64,000 nucleotides of DNA from Meandrina meandrites (lineage: Eukaryota; Cnidaria; Anthozoa; Scleractinia; Meandrinidae). The translations under genes were made by a program, and so were the position numbers. Numbering within the stretch: position 1 is the first letter of the stretch; each line of letters begins with the position of its first letter. The notes beneath the pieces were generated by a model, which did not search any database, was not told the DNA's origin, and was given only the letters and a program-made list of their open reading frames with translations. Where the stretch lies: assembly GCA_963693305.1 (NCBI GenBank), contig OY855909.1:5196241-5260240 (forward strand). The letters are read 5' to 3'. Below are positions 11,190 to 23,229 of this stretch, piece by piece.

Positions 11190-13138
11190 TATGAGGGGTG
11201 ATTACCGCCAAAATTAAGTTTGGAATTTTGTTATGCTGTTTGTCAATGCGGTTCGTAATGTTCTCACTGGTGTTTTTGATGTTACGAATTGTGTTCTTCG
11301 TGTTCTCGATTATATTCGGCAAAACATCACTGTTGTTTTTGTTGCCCGTGCTTTCGATTATTCGTTGCGAATTATGTTCTGTACTAACACATTGTGATGT
11401 TCCATATTGTGTTATGCGAACTGCGATTCTATTATTCGTGTTTCGAATTGTGTTCTTCCAAATCCGGGTCTTCAGGGAGATAGGCCGCTATGGTCTGGTG
11501 CGAGTAATATATAAATTACAGAAGATCAAGGAATCAATGACATTGCAGGAAATGTTTTACCTATCGGGAAACAATTTCACATTGAAGTATGCAAATGTCG
11601 GCTTCTTCCAACGAGTTGTTTATTTGTCATCGACTCGGAAGTTTTGTTTCTTTTCCGGATAGGAATACTTTTAACCCGACCAAGAGTAACGTTTTTTGGT
11701 CAGTTGTAAATTTGAGTTGAGATCACTCGGTCGGCGATATTATCGATTAGTGTTGCGATATTCACGTCTTCCAGTTGACACACAGGTTTGGAAATGAAGC
11801 ATGTGCATTATGTCCCGCCGTCCCAGACATGAGGTATTCTGGAAAAAAAACAACTCAGCGATCTACAATTGATTTAGCTTCTTATATATCCTTTCTGTGC
11901 GACAAAGTTGAAAGAAACAATAAATATCCAGACATTTGCCGAGTAATAATACCTTTCAAGTAAACATTATACTCAAAATTTTGAATAAGTTCTCAGTCGC
12001 TGACACAGCACATTCCGACAAAAGCGTGACCTTCGCGCGTCGAGTTGCCTGTCACGATTGTTATTTTTCTTTTATCCACGCCTCTGGTTTTTTTAGATTG
12101 TCCTTCAATGTGTATTTATCTTTGAAAGAACAGGAATGCACCAAACGAATTGAAAAGGTTTCGGTAGTCACTCTGCATGTATTTGCATTTCACAACAGCG
12201 CCGGTGGTATTACATTCTCGGTGGCCGTAAATGTAAACAAAGGGCTCGCAGTAAATGCCGTTTTTCGTTTGCTGTTCAACATCCTGTTTCCTTTGATTGG
12301 CGTTTTATTTTCGATTTTTGCTGCAAGAAACGTTTGCTTGTTATACAAACTAACCAGGAGAACCTTACATACAACTAATTCGTAAAACATTATCGCTCCC
12401 GAGAATTGTTTACACACTGGCATCTGTGCAGATTTTCCGTCAGATAAGAGAACTCGGCGGCAGAAAGATTTCACCGGACGAGCCGTTCCACTTCTGCTGC
12501 TTGTATACGCCTAGATACTTGTTTTTTCCTGAAAGGATGATCCAGGTCGTTGGACGGATTACTCAAGTCGTTAAAACAGTTCGAACAGTTGGATGTTTTT
12601 ACCAAACGGGTGACCAAGTCGTTCGAACGGATGGATATTTTTTTCAAACGGGTGGGCAAGCCGTTCGAACGGTTGGACGTTTCTACCGAACGGGTGAATA
12701 AGCCGCTCGAATGGGTGTACATTTTTTTCGAACGGCTTCCAAACGGCTTGCAAGTTACGGAATTCCGTTCGAAAACGGAAAGTCGTTTGTGTACGTTTTC
12801 CCGTGAAAGGTCACAATTTATTACTCGAACCAGACCATAGCGGCCTATCTCCCTGAAGACCCGGATTTGGAAGAACACAATTCGAAACACGAATAATAGA
12901 ATCGCAGTTCGCATAACACAATATGGAACATCACAATGTGTTAGTACAGAACATAATTCGCAACGAATAATCGAAAGCACGGGCAACAAAAACAACAGTG
13001 ATGTTTTGCCGAATATAATCGAGAACACGAAGAACACAATTCGTAACATCAAAAACACCAGTGAGAACATTACGAACCGCATTGACAAACAGCATAACAA
13101 AATTCCAAACTTAATTTTGGCGGTAATCACCCCTCATA
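11190..13138. mobile_element. 1.95-kb DNA element with 317-bp terminal inverted repeats
   Basis: The terminal inverted repeats at 11190-11507 and 12821-13138 are almost identical and start TATGAGGGGTGATTACCGCC. AATTCA flanks both sides (11184-11189, 13139-13144). The 1.3-kb interior has no recognised transposase. It contains a 42-bp tandem repeat (12545-12745) and unassigned open frames. The long TIRs with no transposase suggest a non-autonomous foldback-type element. It sits inside Kelch copy A, just after the BACK domain. Confidence 0.88.
12545..12745. repeat. 42-bp tandem repeat, about four units
   Basis: Units start with variants of GTCGTTCGAACGGATGGATA and end near AAACGGGTGGGCAA. The period is 42, so both strands stay open; the plus frame reads 14-residue units such as KSFERMDIFFKRVG. 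The unit also contains TTCGAA palindromes. Whether the peptide repeat is ever translated is unknown. Confidence 0.75.
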
Positions 13139-13901
13139 AATTCACACAGTCTAAATTGCATTTTATCAAGGGATTTGATAAAATAACGTTGAAAAGGAAG
13201 TCGCGATTAATGTAAATAAAACGAATGTGACGAAATAAGTCGGAAACACTTTGACTTCTGCTCTCATTTCTTGCGATCCACTTCACTACAACTTCGAAAA
13301 CCTCTTCCTCTCCTTTTAAGACGATTTCATCACTTGAGATCCACTCCTCAACTTGCGTGTTGCTCAAATTCAAAAAGTCTTCAGTTTCTGCTACAGCAAC
13401 AAAGTTTGCTAGAATGAAGTCCTTCGCTTTTTTCTGCAATTCTTCACACCGATATCTTACAGCCAGATAATAAGCCGCGATACAGCTGGAATAAGACAAG
13501 GCTTGTGCAATGACGTTGCCACACAATTCTTTCAAGGCAGGAAGAAGAAGATAATCTGCTACAGCCATCAAATCACAGGCAGTGGCTTCATTGAGGTCAA
13601 CACGACCTGTGTACAAATACTCCAACACTTCTTCCATAACATCTTTGCTCATTTCTTCCAATCGGATCAATCCTTCTTTCTTCTCTTTCATTTCACTGTT
13701 CAAAGCGTTGAAAAAGAATGGACTTGCTGCACATAACACGAAGCTGTGAGCTTTCAAACGAGCTTGGTGGTCACCGGAGCCAACTTCGAGAATCACATCA
13801 CAGCAGTGATCATTCCTTCGCTGAATATCGAGGCGTTTCATCATTTCTGCACAAAATTGATACTCGTCAGTCTTTTCAATTGCCTCAAGAAGAGAATCCA
13901 T

Positions 13902-14177
13902 GACTAGGCTGAGCTGTAAACACCGTAAAAGCGGCTAAAAGGAAAGGAAAGAACGCCTCAGCCACAACACATGGAACATTTGATCAAATGATCGAAATTT
14001 GATGCCGTCGAGGGTATTGCCGCTGTACGTTATCGGAGCCGGCAGTCAGTTTAAAGTTCCCGCCAAATTAAAAGCGCGGGAATTTGTTCGTTGGCAACCG
14101 GTCGCGCACTGATCCTACAAGCTGGTAAGCTAACCATTAACGGGGGCATTGCCAAATCCCCATCAGCAAATCGTGAT
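13902..14177 (-). promoter_or_regulatory. 5' flank of Kelch copy A
   Basis: Upstream of the start codon the sequence CTGAGCTGTAAACACCGTAA and following text is shared with copies C (from 23230) and B (from 50310), then diverges by about 14090. This shared 100-150 bp is the likely 5' UTR and core promoter of the family. No TATA box is evident. Confidence 0.4.
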
Positions 14178-14181
14178 TTAA

Positions 14182-14592
14182 AGTGGGGGTACACCCGATT
14201 TTGAGTGAAATTTTAAGTGGTTTAATTAAGGAAGGGATAGAAGTAAGAAAAATATTTTTGAAAAACCAACAGACAGTTGACCCCCACGCAAGAGCACCCC
14301 AGGTTGTCATGGGACTGTTTGGGTGTCCATATACTATTTTTTAACTTTAAATTCTAATTTTAAAATCACATTAAATCTCTAATATTTCTTATTTCTCCAA
14401 ATTTTACTAATCCTTTGAGAAAAACTATCTCTTCCCAAACATCCCCAAAACTCACCAAAAAATTTACAAAACACCGCTTAACATAGCTTTGTGAAGTGAG
14501 CATAGAGTTTCTAGATTACTTGAAACGCGGACGAGATATTCGCATTAAACCAAGTTAGCGGTGGAAAAACAGGCTTCAGGTGTACCCCCGCC
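14182..14592. mobile_element. piggyBac-like MITE with TTAA target sites
   Basis: The ends AGTGGGGGTACACC and GGTGTACCCCCGCC are inverted copies, flanked by TTAA at 14178-14181 and 14593-14596. The TTAA duplication is typical of the piggyBac superfamily. It is 411 bp with no coding capacity. A truncated relative begins after TTAA at 41492. Confidence 0.8.
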
Positions 14593-14596
14593 TTAA

Positions 14597-17210
14597 CAGC
14601 AACAAAAAAAGTTTTATTGATTTATTTGCTTTTTATTCATTTATATTCTTATTTTATTTTGGGCTTTTTCAGGTACACACTTGCATACAGGTAGCTATGC
14701 CCCTGGACACATCAGTGACAGATACACTCTTATTGCAATGTTTCAGCAGAAGAACTTTTTGTTAATAAAAGAACATTCTTGATGATGGTTAATTTTTTTA
14801 ACTATACTACTGGTATTTTTTTTCCATGCAGCATTGCTCTTAGCCACTCACTCCATGATCCAACTTCAGGGCAGGGTTACTCAATAGCAGATTTACACTT
14901 ACCCAGGATTAAAAGTGGATCGAGGGCTCAATTTCTCAAGTATTTTCATATCTGATGATTTGTTAAGTCTGAGACTAGTTGGCATCAAAACTGGAGGACA
15001 AAAGTATAAAGAGAAAACCTCACTGAAAAAATTAAAAACCGAAATCATAAAACCATTCATAAAACCATTACTAAACAAAGTCTTTATTTATTTATATATT
15101 AATATATACATTTAGGCAGGCCTAAAAGCGGAGCTCCAATTTATCTTTTTTTTTTGCTCGAGTAAATTACAGTGTTACCAAATAAGAAACCACACTATAT
15201 TTCTAAGCTTATACGATGGCCCACATAGGTACAAAAAACCTCATGATTTTGTTGGCGAAAGCGACGACAATATATTTCGTGATTGACCCGTCTGAATTTT
15301 CCTGCCTTTAGTGACAGGTTCTAAAATTGAAATTGACGAGTGCACTTTATTGGGTTCCTCACGTACGCACGTATGCGCAAAACAAATCTTAGTAAAACTT
15401 TTTACAACGATAACTGTACACTAATTCGTAATACACCTCTAGGACCTGTATGAGTTATTCAATGTAAAAAGAACCTTGACCTTGTTTTGATTACTACAAA
15501 ACTGTTAGGGCAAGAAAATCAACTCAAGGCAAAAACAAAGTACGTACAGAAAAACAAAGTGAACTCGCTGCTAAACACAGTAAACTAAATGAACTCACGC
15601 CACGGCAAACTGAGAAAATCACGGCGGCAAAACAAACACTGCAAATTGATGGTGCCGGTTATGTAAGTCATTTTAAAGCAGTGTTTGTGTAAGAATTGTA
15701 GCACTTTGTGATTTGCAAAGTGGTGCAAACTAACTTAGAATAAGCTTACAATGATGTTTTGACTGTTTTGAACCGACTTCTTTTCGTTGCGGTTTGGTTG
15801 CATGATTTACTAATTCTGTTTTCAATATCGTACCCGTTTTGCCGTTGCTAAATACCTAAGAGAATTTTATGTAGAGAACTGAATGAATTTTCTTCATTTC
15901 TGGTAAGTAAATATGCGGTAGGTTAAGTCTGAACCCACTCAGCCTAGCACAGGTATCTCGCAACGAAACCGGCAAATTCAACACACTCACTAACAAGCAG
16001 TGATATTATGAGAAACAAAACAAATGCAAGCGAGCCGAAATCGCGATTTTGATCCGTGAAGCTAAATAATTTGTTTTCAAAATCCACAGTCACAGCTAAC
16101 TCCAATAACTAAAACTGAAAATAATTAGTCTAAACAAAATATTTACTAAACAAATGTGTAAAATGTACAAACATGAACAGGCTTGATAAATATTTACGTG
16201 AAGATCTGAAAACCGACACAACTTCAAATTCATTCATAAATGAAGTATAATTCTCTCAATATAAAATTAGGCTTATGCTTAGTGCATACATTTGCGTTTA
16301 ATACCTCATTATTGAAGAAGGCTTATAAATTCTGCAGGGATAAGCTTTCAAACCAGCCCAATAATATCGGAGACGAACACGGCAAATTCGTTGCAAGCTT
16401 AGTCCAACGCAGCCGACATATACATTGTATGAATTATCACCAAACATCAGTTTCTCTTTTCCCATCGGTGTAGCCTTTAACAGTCTTTTATCCTTTACTT
16501 CAGTGAACTTGATCGGCTCTAAATTCACTTTTGTTTGAGCTCAACTCAGTGATATTCAGCCTTGCTCAGCCGTAGGTCGAACCCTGCTCATCGCGCTTCA
16601 TGTTCCTATCGGCAATTATTTCGGATCTTCCCGTTAAGAGGTTGTCCTAAATCATTTGGCATAAGTTTCCATGATGTAGATGAATAAATAAAGCGAGAAA
16701 TATTCACGAAAATCGATGTTTGCCAGCAGCTTTCTTCGCATCTTTCATTCAGCTTTAAAGGTGCGTACCAAAGATTTGCCGCCTTTTCGTACAATTGCTT
16801 CGTTTAAGTTGAAATGAAATGTCCAGATCATTCATTTAACATGAGAAAAAAAAACTAAACTAATTATTTCTAAAATAGATTTAGCCAAGCCTAAAAGCAG
16901 AGCTTGTTGGTTATTTACCTTGCCCTTTATTTAAATCTGAATTTACGCGATGATAAAATTATCAGGCTAAGTAAAACACTGAGTACTTGAGCCCGCGATC
17001 AACTGGAAAACCAATACCTGGTCAGCGGTCAACTTTCAAAAAAGACGTCACCTCGATTAGCTCTTCGCCTGAGCCCGCGATATGGTCATGTGATACTGGT
17101 CAGCGGATACCTTGTTTTGACAGCTGTCAATTGACCATGACATGGAAGTTCAATATCAAAGATTTAACAGTAACCAAGGCGGTAATTGTCCTGTCACTCC
17201 CCTCCCCCTC
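14597..17210. other. Large intergenic stretch, no gene supported
   Basis: AT-rich sequence with only short open frames. The phrase CTAAAAGCGGAGCTC near 15122 recurs loosely at 16888, and CACGGCAAACTGAGAAAATC occurs near 15601, suggesting old repeats of unknown type. No domain, tRNA or splice pattern is recognised. Confidence 0.5.
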
Positions 17211-17214
17211 CACC

Positions 17215-17395
17215 TCCCCCTCCCCCAGAGTCTGTACGGACGGACGCTCGGACGGACGCACGTACGGACGCTCGTACGGTCACGTGACTACCAAATTTTC
17301 TCGCCCTCATGGGTTTACCAAAATTTCTTACCCATGGTGCTCCGCTGGCGCGCTTCGCGCGCAGGAGCTCCGCTATAAACTGTATTGAGTTTTGG
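17215..17395. repeat. GGACGGAC/TACGGACG repeat and GC-rich hairpin
   Basis: A short run of 8-base units (ACGGACGCTCGG type) is followed by CTGGCGCGCTTCGCGCGCAG, a hairpin, and by text such as TGGTGCTCCG that I recall as a dispersed coral repeat end. It is probably the tail of a retroelement; family not assigned. Confidence 0.45.
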
Positions 17396-18144
17396 TTCAT
17401 GACTGCATGGCTTTCTCACAACAACGGCATTTCGATGAACTGTTTAGCTTCCATGTCTTTCAATCTTCAAAATATCACCTATCAGGCTTTGAAATCAAAA
17501 AGGTCCAAAAAACAATTCCTCAGTGTTGTCACTCAATGTAAAATAAGTGCATTTATTAATGAGACAAGGTTCTCAATCAGCTTTTCTCATCAATTTCTTC
17601 AGTCTCGCCTAACAACATGAAACCTCTGAGTACTGTAAAAGGCGAGCTAATTTTTAGGGAGGCCTCTTATCCATAAGGGCATGGAGAAGCTCTAAAAGAG
17701 CCCTGCAGTCATTAAACAAACATTGCAGGTCAAAGCAGAAACTTTGTAACTACATAAAATACAAAACTTAAGCACCATGTTAGTCAGAAAAGTTTTAATG
17801 AGAAAAGTTATATCTTCCTTCGAGCGCTACATGTACAGCAGCTGCTATAGCTAAATATAAGCACCCCGGGCAGGGCACCCCCCAAAAAGATTATACGGGG
17901 AGGCTCCAGTACCCCAAGGTCCAACGAGAAACTCATAAGGAGTTGAAACGTGTAACGCGCGATCATAGCGTTCAAATATTCAGTTTTGCCAAGTACCATA
18001 TTTGGAAACACAAAGGGTTTGTACGCGAATGATTTACACACGTAACGGCCCACGCAACAAAATTTTCGGTTTCGCAGTAAGTCACTCGCGTGCTCTGAAT
18101 TGATTGGATGATTTTTTCTCGTGATTTTCCAAATATGATACTTA

Positions 18145-18442
18145 GGGGTGGACCATTTGACTTTTGAGGGGGGGTTGGGTGATTTGGTATAGGCATGAAT
18201 TTTTTTTTTACTATTTCATGCACTAGGATTTTTTTCTCGGGGCAGGTGTGTGCATGATATTTTTTTTTTCCATATAACATGATGCAGGATCCGGCTAACT
18301 GAACGACTGTATGAAATTTTTTTTCGGCATTGGTCGTGTGCATGAATTTTTTTTTTGTACAAGTATGCTTGCAGGATGTTTTTTTTCAAAATCACCCAAC
18401 CCCCCCCCCCCCCTCTCCCTCAAAAGTCAAATGGTCCGTCCC
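18145..18442. mobile_element. Harbinger-like MITE, TTA target sites
   Basis: The ends GGGGTGGACCATTTGACTTT and its inverse (AAAGTCAAATGGTCCGTCCC) are flanked by TTA at 18142-18144 and 18443-18445. The interior is repeats of GCATGAATTTTTTTT. The 3-bp TTA duplication fits the PIF/Harbinger superfamily. Related half-copies lie at 24106 and 31030. Confidence 0.78.
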
Positions 18443-19280
18443 TTAGTGGAAACGAATGTTCAAACACTTTGTACAATACGAATCATAGGGAGTTACACGT
18501 TTCAACCCTTATGGGTTTCTGGTCCAACTCATTACCTTTTATATACCATTTTGACAGAAAACGTACCCCTTTCGTATACCTTTTATTGAAAAAGGCAGCC
18601 ATTTTATATATCTACTTTGAAGAACACTGTTTTCATTTTCTAAGTAAAATAAAATAAATTAAAATGATACAGCCATAAGGTGTCTGCTCAAACTGTTTTA
18701 ATTCAAAATTATTACAGATTTGCCTACCCTTTCTGTTGAGACCTTTATGACTTTAATGTTGTGACTTTATTAACGCACGAGAACTTTACACTTGGCAATT
18801 TTACGCCTTTTCGCGCGCGCTGATTTACGTACTTTGTTTTCATTGGTAACATTTAAGCGCGCGCATATTATTCAAATTTAAATTTTGTCACGCGTAAATG
18901 TTTGTGGCGCAAGCAATAAAACCAGAATTTTGGATTTTGTATTGAATCGGTTGTTGGTTTATTTGTGGACCATTTAATCGTTTTATTTCGGAATTTCGGA
19001 AAACGGATCGGACTTTTGTTGTGTGTTCGGAAGTCGCCCGAACACTTTCATTTACCTAAACCTGTGAAATCCCTACCCTTTGTATATACCTGAAGCCTGA
19101 AAAAAGGCACCTTTTTCAGGTGGAGCCTCCTCATATAAGCCATAATAAGCAGTCCCCCCTCCCCTGGATAACCACATGGGCTTACCTTAGGGAGGGCTTG
19201 TTTTTGAGAATTGAGCTGGGGTGGGGGTGGGGGCTTATTTTCAGAATTGTACAGCATGTCTCAGACCCAGTACAAATGAT

Positions 19281-19425
19281 CCAGCCTCGTCCCCAGTTGT
19301 CCCAGGTGAGTCGGGATGTGACATCACCCGTCAGGCTTGCTGGGAGAAATCGCCCGAGTTCGCGTTCGGTACCAAGCTTCCTCCGCTCACTCGCATAGAG
19401 CGGACTGGCCTGGGGACAAGGCTGG
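19281..19425. mobile_element. Short inverted-repeat element
   Basis: CCAGCCTCGTCCCCAG at the left is matched by CTGGGGACAAGGCTGG at the right. The 145-bp interior has no coding capacity. Open frames crossing it are by-products. Confidence 0.6.
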
Positions 19426-19694
19426 TAGTGATCTATGATATTAATCCTGGCTGGTTTCTGTTTACAACAGACCATGCCAGTCAGTCTAAAATTTCATCTC
19501 ATGTGAACACTTTTCATTGTGAAACATGTTTCATTTGTGATCAGACTTAGCGTGACCTAGTGTGAACACAGTACAGTGGAAACTGATCAATACAAACACC
19601 AAAGGGGCATGCAACAATCACAGACTTATTTTGTAGATACAACTAAACCTAAGATTTAAAAGGAACAGAATGATCTCTAACGCCTTAATTGCAA

Positions 19695-20251
19695 CTTAAA
19701 GTGCTTATGAAGCGAAATTTTTTCCTACCGTTTTAAGGTTTTCAATATGTATACAAAACCACTGTAAACTTAAAAATTCTATGCAACAAAGATTTCTGCC
19801 ATTTTGCTGGGGTTTAAAATGCCGTCCTTCCGATCAAACAGTGTCTGGAGAATGGATCGAGTTTTATCCAGATTGTGACGCCACGTTGGTTGCAAAGGTT
19901 TTGTTTACACTCTGTGTGTCTCAGTGAATCTCTCAAGCACAGAAAAAATGTCTAGTGACGAGTCCGAATTTTAGTGTTTCGTACGGCTCTTCGGGCAGTG
20001 AAGGTAGTAGAGAAGAAACAGACGAGGATGACGCTGTAGTCTGCAACCAAAGTGACGTCACAACATGAGGTCATGTGGTAGTTTGGCTGCACGATTCAAA
20101 AACCCTTTTTGAGAGCAAAATGCGGTAACTTTCATGAGTTGTAAAATCGTCAATTTGTTTCCCCACAGTCTCAAATTTTCAGATATTTTCTTTAAGATGT
20201 TAAACACTGGAAAATATGCATAAAAAATTTTCTCTTCATATGCACTTTAAG
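19695..20251. mobile_element. MITE with 30-bp inverted ends
   Basis: The left end CTTAAAGTGCTTATGAAGCG and the right end, inverse of CTTAAAGTGCATATGAAGAG, define a 557-bp element. The interior includes GTTGGTTGC at 19887 and its inverse GCAACCAA at 20043. There is no coding capacity. Confidence 0.65.
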
Positions 20252-20278
20252 GACCTTAAGTTCACCTTACACGGAGTA

Positions 20279-20632
20279 ACTTCAGAATACCCGGCCACGA
20301 TTGCGAAACATGAATCTCCTGCTCCCATAGTCCCGCAGTCACATTAATAATTAAATTAAAAAAAGAAATTCGGCTCATGGATTATAGAACAAGGTATAGT
20401 CATGTGTATCGTGCTTGTTTCAGCTCATGGATTATAGAACAAAGTATATTTATGTGTAGCGTGCTTGTTGTTGCTAACACGACAACGTTTTTGATTTGCG
20501 GATGACCACAGGACTACAGGACTGCGGGAGCATGCTTCTTAAGTATTTCTCTTTTGTTTCCATATGCAAATATTTATTGACTGCGGGAGCAGAACATTAA
20601 TGTCACACAATTGTGGCCGGGTATTCTGAAGT
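20279..20632. mobile_element. MITE with an internal 51-bp duplication
   Basis: The ends ACTTCAGAATACCCGGCCAC and its inverse define 354 bp. Inside, GCTCATGGATTATAGAACAA occurs twice (20373 and 20424) in a direct repeat of about 51 bp. CTGCGGGAGCA occurs near both ends in opposite orientations. Confidence 0.7.
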
Positions 20633-21089
20633 TTAGCCGGTTACACCCACCTAATGAGTCAAATATCTCACACTTCGTGTACTTGCTGGTCAAGCACAGG
20701 AAGAAAGACTGTTGTCAAGCATGACAAGTAATTACCATACCATATTAATTAATATTAGAATGCATTTAACCTGTAGAAAGTTGCCATTTCCTAACAGAGT
20801 GCAATTAGCACACAATTGTTACAAATGAAAATGTGCAGTGCACTGAAAAGTGTCAGTAAAGCCAGTGTAAGAGTTCTTTGTCAGGACAAACAAAGCTGTC
20901 TGTAAAAAGTGGGTGTCCATATTAGGCGGTGTCTGTATAGTGGGGTTCTGAAACTCAGTGAAAGTTTCTTCATAGTGAAACCTGAGCCTGAGTCAAATCC
21001 TTGCCAATAAAGTCAAATGTCCATGCATGTCACTGTTGACTGGTCAGTGGTAAATGTACAATGAATATGCAAATTTCTTGTGATTTTGA

Positions 21090-21250
21090 ATGTTGTGGTT
21101 TAAATTTTATCATGGTTTAAAATTTTTCAAACCAGTTTGATTTTTATTTTCCTTTGTTTTAGATTATGATAATCAATACAAGACAATGAAAACTAAAAAT
21201 CAAACTGGTTTGAAAAATTTTAAACCAAAGAGAAATTTAAACCACAACAT
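21090..21250. mobile_element. Small foldback MITE
   Basis: Arms starting ATGTTGTGGTTTAAATTT and containing TCAAACTGGTTTGAAAAATT are inverted around an AT-rich centre; each is about 60 bp. A single arm of the same element is found at 30120-30178, fused to half a tRNA-like unit. Confidence 0.75.
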
Positions 21251-21513
21251 ATACCCTGAGTATTCATTCCTTAAAGCACAAGCTAGATGAAACGAGCGAC
21301 TCTTGAAATTTCCATTGCAGGATCAATTTTCATCGAAGCTAGGCATGTGCAATTCAACAGGAAGTCCGATATTTTCAGACCATTCAAATTGAAATATTCC
21401 AGGCTTGCTTGTTTCATGATTGGGCAGGAAAATGATTTTGCATCTGCTGAGTACTGCATTTTCTGGCGCTCACGTTTACAACTGAGAATACCAGACAGTC
21501 ATGTAATTAGCAC

Positions 21514-23229
21514 TCATGAAACCACCTCACATTCATTTAAAACTTCTTTTGGTATCCGTTGACTGCAAATGTTGAACACTTCAGGACCCAGTGACACAAT
21601 GGAACAAAATTTCCAGTCATTGCTATCAGCATCATACTCCTGTAGAGTCGTTTTCCCAGAATCATCTTGCTCAAAGCGACCACATACATATACTTTTCCC
21701 TTGAAACTCACTGCACTTGTAAAATTAAATCTTGAAACAACAGTACTTGTAATGCTACTCCACATGTTGATGGCCGGGTCATACACTTCACAGAACGTTG
21801 CCTCTGTTGCATCATCTCCTAGGCCTCCAAACACAAACACTTTCTGATTGACAGCTACACCACAGGCATTCGACCTTTCTTCAAGAGTTGGAGCAATCCT
21901 ACTCCAAGCTTTTTCTGTAGCATCAAATCTTTCAACAATCTTAAGCCTGGAGCCTCCAACTGCATACAGGAAATTGTTACCAGCTACAGCACATATGCCA
22001 CTCCTTGCAATGCTCAGGGATGCCACCTTTTGCCACAGGTTTGTCTCAGGATTGTAAGTTTGCACAGTGCTCAATTTCTCCTCATTTTTGTCTTCTCCAC
22101 CTATGACATACAATAATCCCTGGAAAGTAACAACAGCAGCAAACTGGATTACTTGATTGAAAGACCTCACAGGAGTCCAAGTGTTTCCTGATGGATCGTA
22201 GCATTCTGCTGGATGGCCGTCGGTATTTCCTCCAATACAATACATTTTTCTGTGACATGAGCTGGTTGTCTGAGAATATCTTAGGCGTTGGGATAGCATG
22301 TTGGCCAACTTGTACCACTTGTTCTCTGAAGGTAAGTAACACCATGTACTCTTATGTGTTCCACATGCAAAAATGACATCCTCGTGAGTCTTCAGGCAGT
22401 TTCTTGGTGGCTGAGCAAAATAGCACTCCTCTGTACCGCTAAACGCCAGTTTCATGGCATCTAAAACTATGCTCGAGCACTCTTTCTTGTCTTTTATCAA
22501 GGGATTTGTGAAAATAACGTTGAACAGAAAGTCACGGATAATGTAAATAAAACGAATGTGACGAAACACGTTAGCAACACTTTGATTTCTACTCTCATTT
22601 CTTGCGATCCACTTCACCACAACTTCGAAAACGTCTTCCTCTCCTTTTATGACGATTTCATCACTTGAGATCCACTCCTCAACTTGCGTGCTGCTCAAAT
22701 TCAGAAAGTCCTCAGTTTCTGCTACAGCAACAAAGTTTGCTACAATGAAGTTCCTTGCTTTTTTCTGCAATTGTTCACACCGATACCTTACAGCCAGATA
22801 ATAAGCCGCGATACAGCTGGAATAAGACAAGGCTTGTGCAATAACGTTGCTACACAATTCTTTCAAGGCTGGAAGAAGAAAATAATCTGCTGCAGCCATC
22901 AAATCACAGGCACTGGCTTCATTGAGGTCAACATGACCTGTGTACAAATACTCCAACACTTCTTCCATAACATCTTCGGTCATTTCTTCTAGTCGGATCA
23001 CTCCTTCTTCCATTTCTTTCATTTCACTGTTCAAAGCCTTGTAAAAGAACGGACTTGCTGCACATAACACGATTCTGTGAGCTTTCAAACGAGCTTGATC
23101 ACCGGAGCCAACTTCCAGAATCACATCACACCTATGATCGTTCCTTCGTTGGATGTCGAGACGTTTCATCATTTCCACACAAAATTGATGCTCGTCAGTC
23201 TTCGCAATTACCTCAAGAAGAGAATCCAT
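21514..23229 (-). CDS. BTB-BACK-Kelch protein, copy C (intact)
   Basis: An intronless 571-residue Kelch-like protein. A BTB dimerisation domain spans residues about 28-130 (CDVILEVGSG, LKAHRIVLCAASPFF, EVLEYLYTG). A BACK domain spans about 135-240 (AAYYLAVRYRCEQLQKKA, VEEWISSDE, VVKWI). Kelch repeats span about 290-555 (YCIGGN, YVIGGED, YAVGGS, VFGGLGDD). Length and order are standard for the family, whose members usually recruit substrates to Cullin-3 E3 ligases in the cytosol; that role is from family knowledge, and no substrate can be named. The ATG at 23229 is shared by all three copies. Compared with A and B it lacks one histidine codon in GSGDHQAR. The last Kelch repeat is degenerate (CGRFEQDDSGK). 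Its 3' flank is full of MITEs. Confidence 0.92.
   Translation of the reverse strand: MDSLLEVIAKTDEHQFCVEMMKRLDIQRRNDHRCDVILEVGSGDQARLKAHRIVLCAASPFFYKALNSEMKEMEEGVIRLEEMTEDVMEEVLEYLYTGHVDLNEASACDLMAAADYFLLPALKELCSNVIAQALSYSSCIAAYYLAVRYRCEQLQKKARNFIVANFVAVAETEDFLNLSSTQVEEWISSDEIVIKGEEDVFEVVVKWIARNESRNQSVANVFRHIRFIYIIRDFLFNVIFTNPLIKDKKECSSIVLDAMKLAFSGTEECYFAQPPRNCLKTHEDVIFACGTHKSTWCYLPSENKWYKLANMLSQRLRYSQTTSSCHRKMYCIGGNTDGHPAECYDPSGNTWTPVRSFNQVIQFAAVVTFQGLLYVIGGEDKNEEKLSTVQTYNPETNLWQKVASLSIARSGICAVAGNNFLYAVGGSRLKIVERFDATEKAWSRIAPTLEERSNACGVAVNQKVFVFGGLGDDATEATFCEVYDPAINMWSSITSTVVSRFNFTSAVSFKGKVYVCGRFEQDDSGKTTLQEYDADSNDWKFCSIVSLGPEVFNICSQRIPKEVLNECEVVS

Larger units (their letters stand above)
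7866..13901 (-). pseudogene. BTB-BACK-Kelch gene, copy A, split by two transposons
   Basis: The gene survives as three blocks on the minus strand: BTB and BACK (13139-13901, MDSLLEAIEKTDEY...), the first Kelch repeats (10529-11189, LDAMKLAFSG...VFVFGGL) and the last repeats plus stop (7866-8175, NDATEATFC...NECEIVS). Copies C and B are uninterrupted across both breaks. The breaks coincide with an element at 11190-13138 (TSD AATTCA) and one at 8176-10528 (TSD CTTAGG). Leaving out each element plus one TSD copy keeps the frame and codon count equal to the other copies, so an intact gene was hit twice. The first TIR supplies an immediate TGA at 13134-13136. The middle block has an open frame into the second element's repeats, adding an unrelated tail. 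The family members are usually Cullin-3 ubiquitin-ligase adaptors; this copy should be non-functional unless spliced around. Confidence 0.9.
17400..21500. repeat. Locus C: 3' flank of Kelch copy C, heavily invaded
   Basis: It shares segments with loci A and B: for example AGCCCTGCAGTCATTAAACA at 17699 and AGCCCTGTAGTCCTTAAATA at 47220; and TCCTGGCTGGTTTCTGTTTA at 19445 with its counterpart at 47444. The segments are interrupted by the elements listed separately (18145, 19281, 19695, 20279, 21090). An inverted pair (about 17920-17955 and 18490-18530) frames the 18145 element, so that MITE probably landed inside an older one. Confidence 0.6.

Noticed and set aside
12471..13130. 219-residue minus-strand open frame
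   Set aside because: It covers the TIR and the 42-bp repeat; the mirrored TIR at 11198 gives the same start, and there is no domain.
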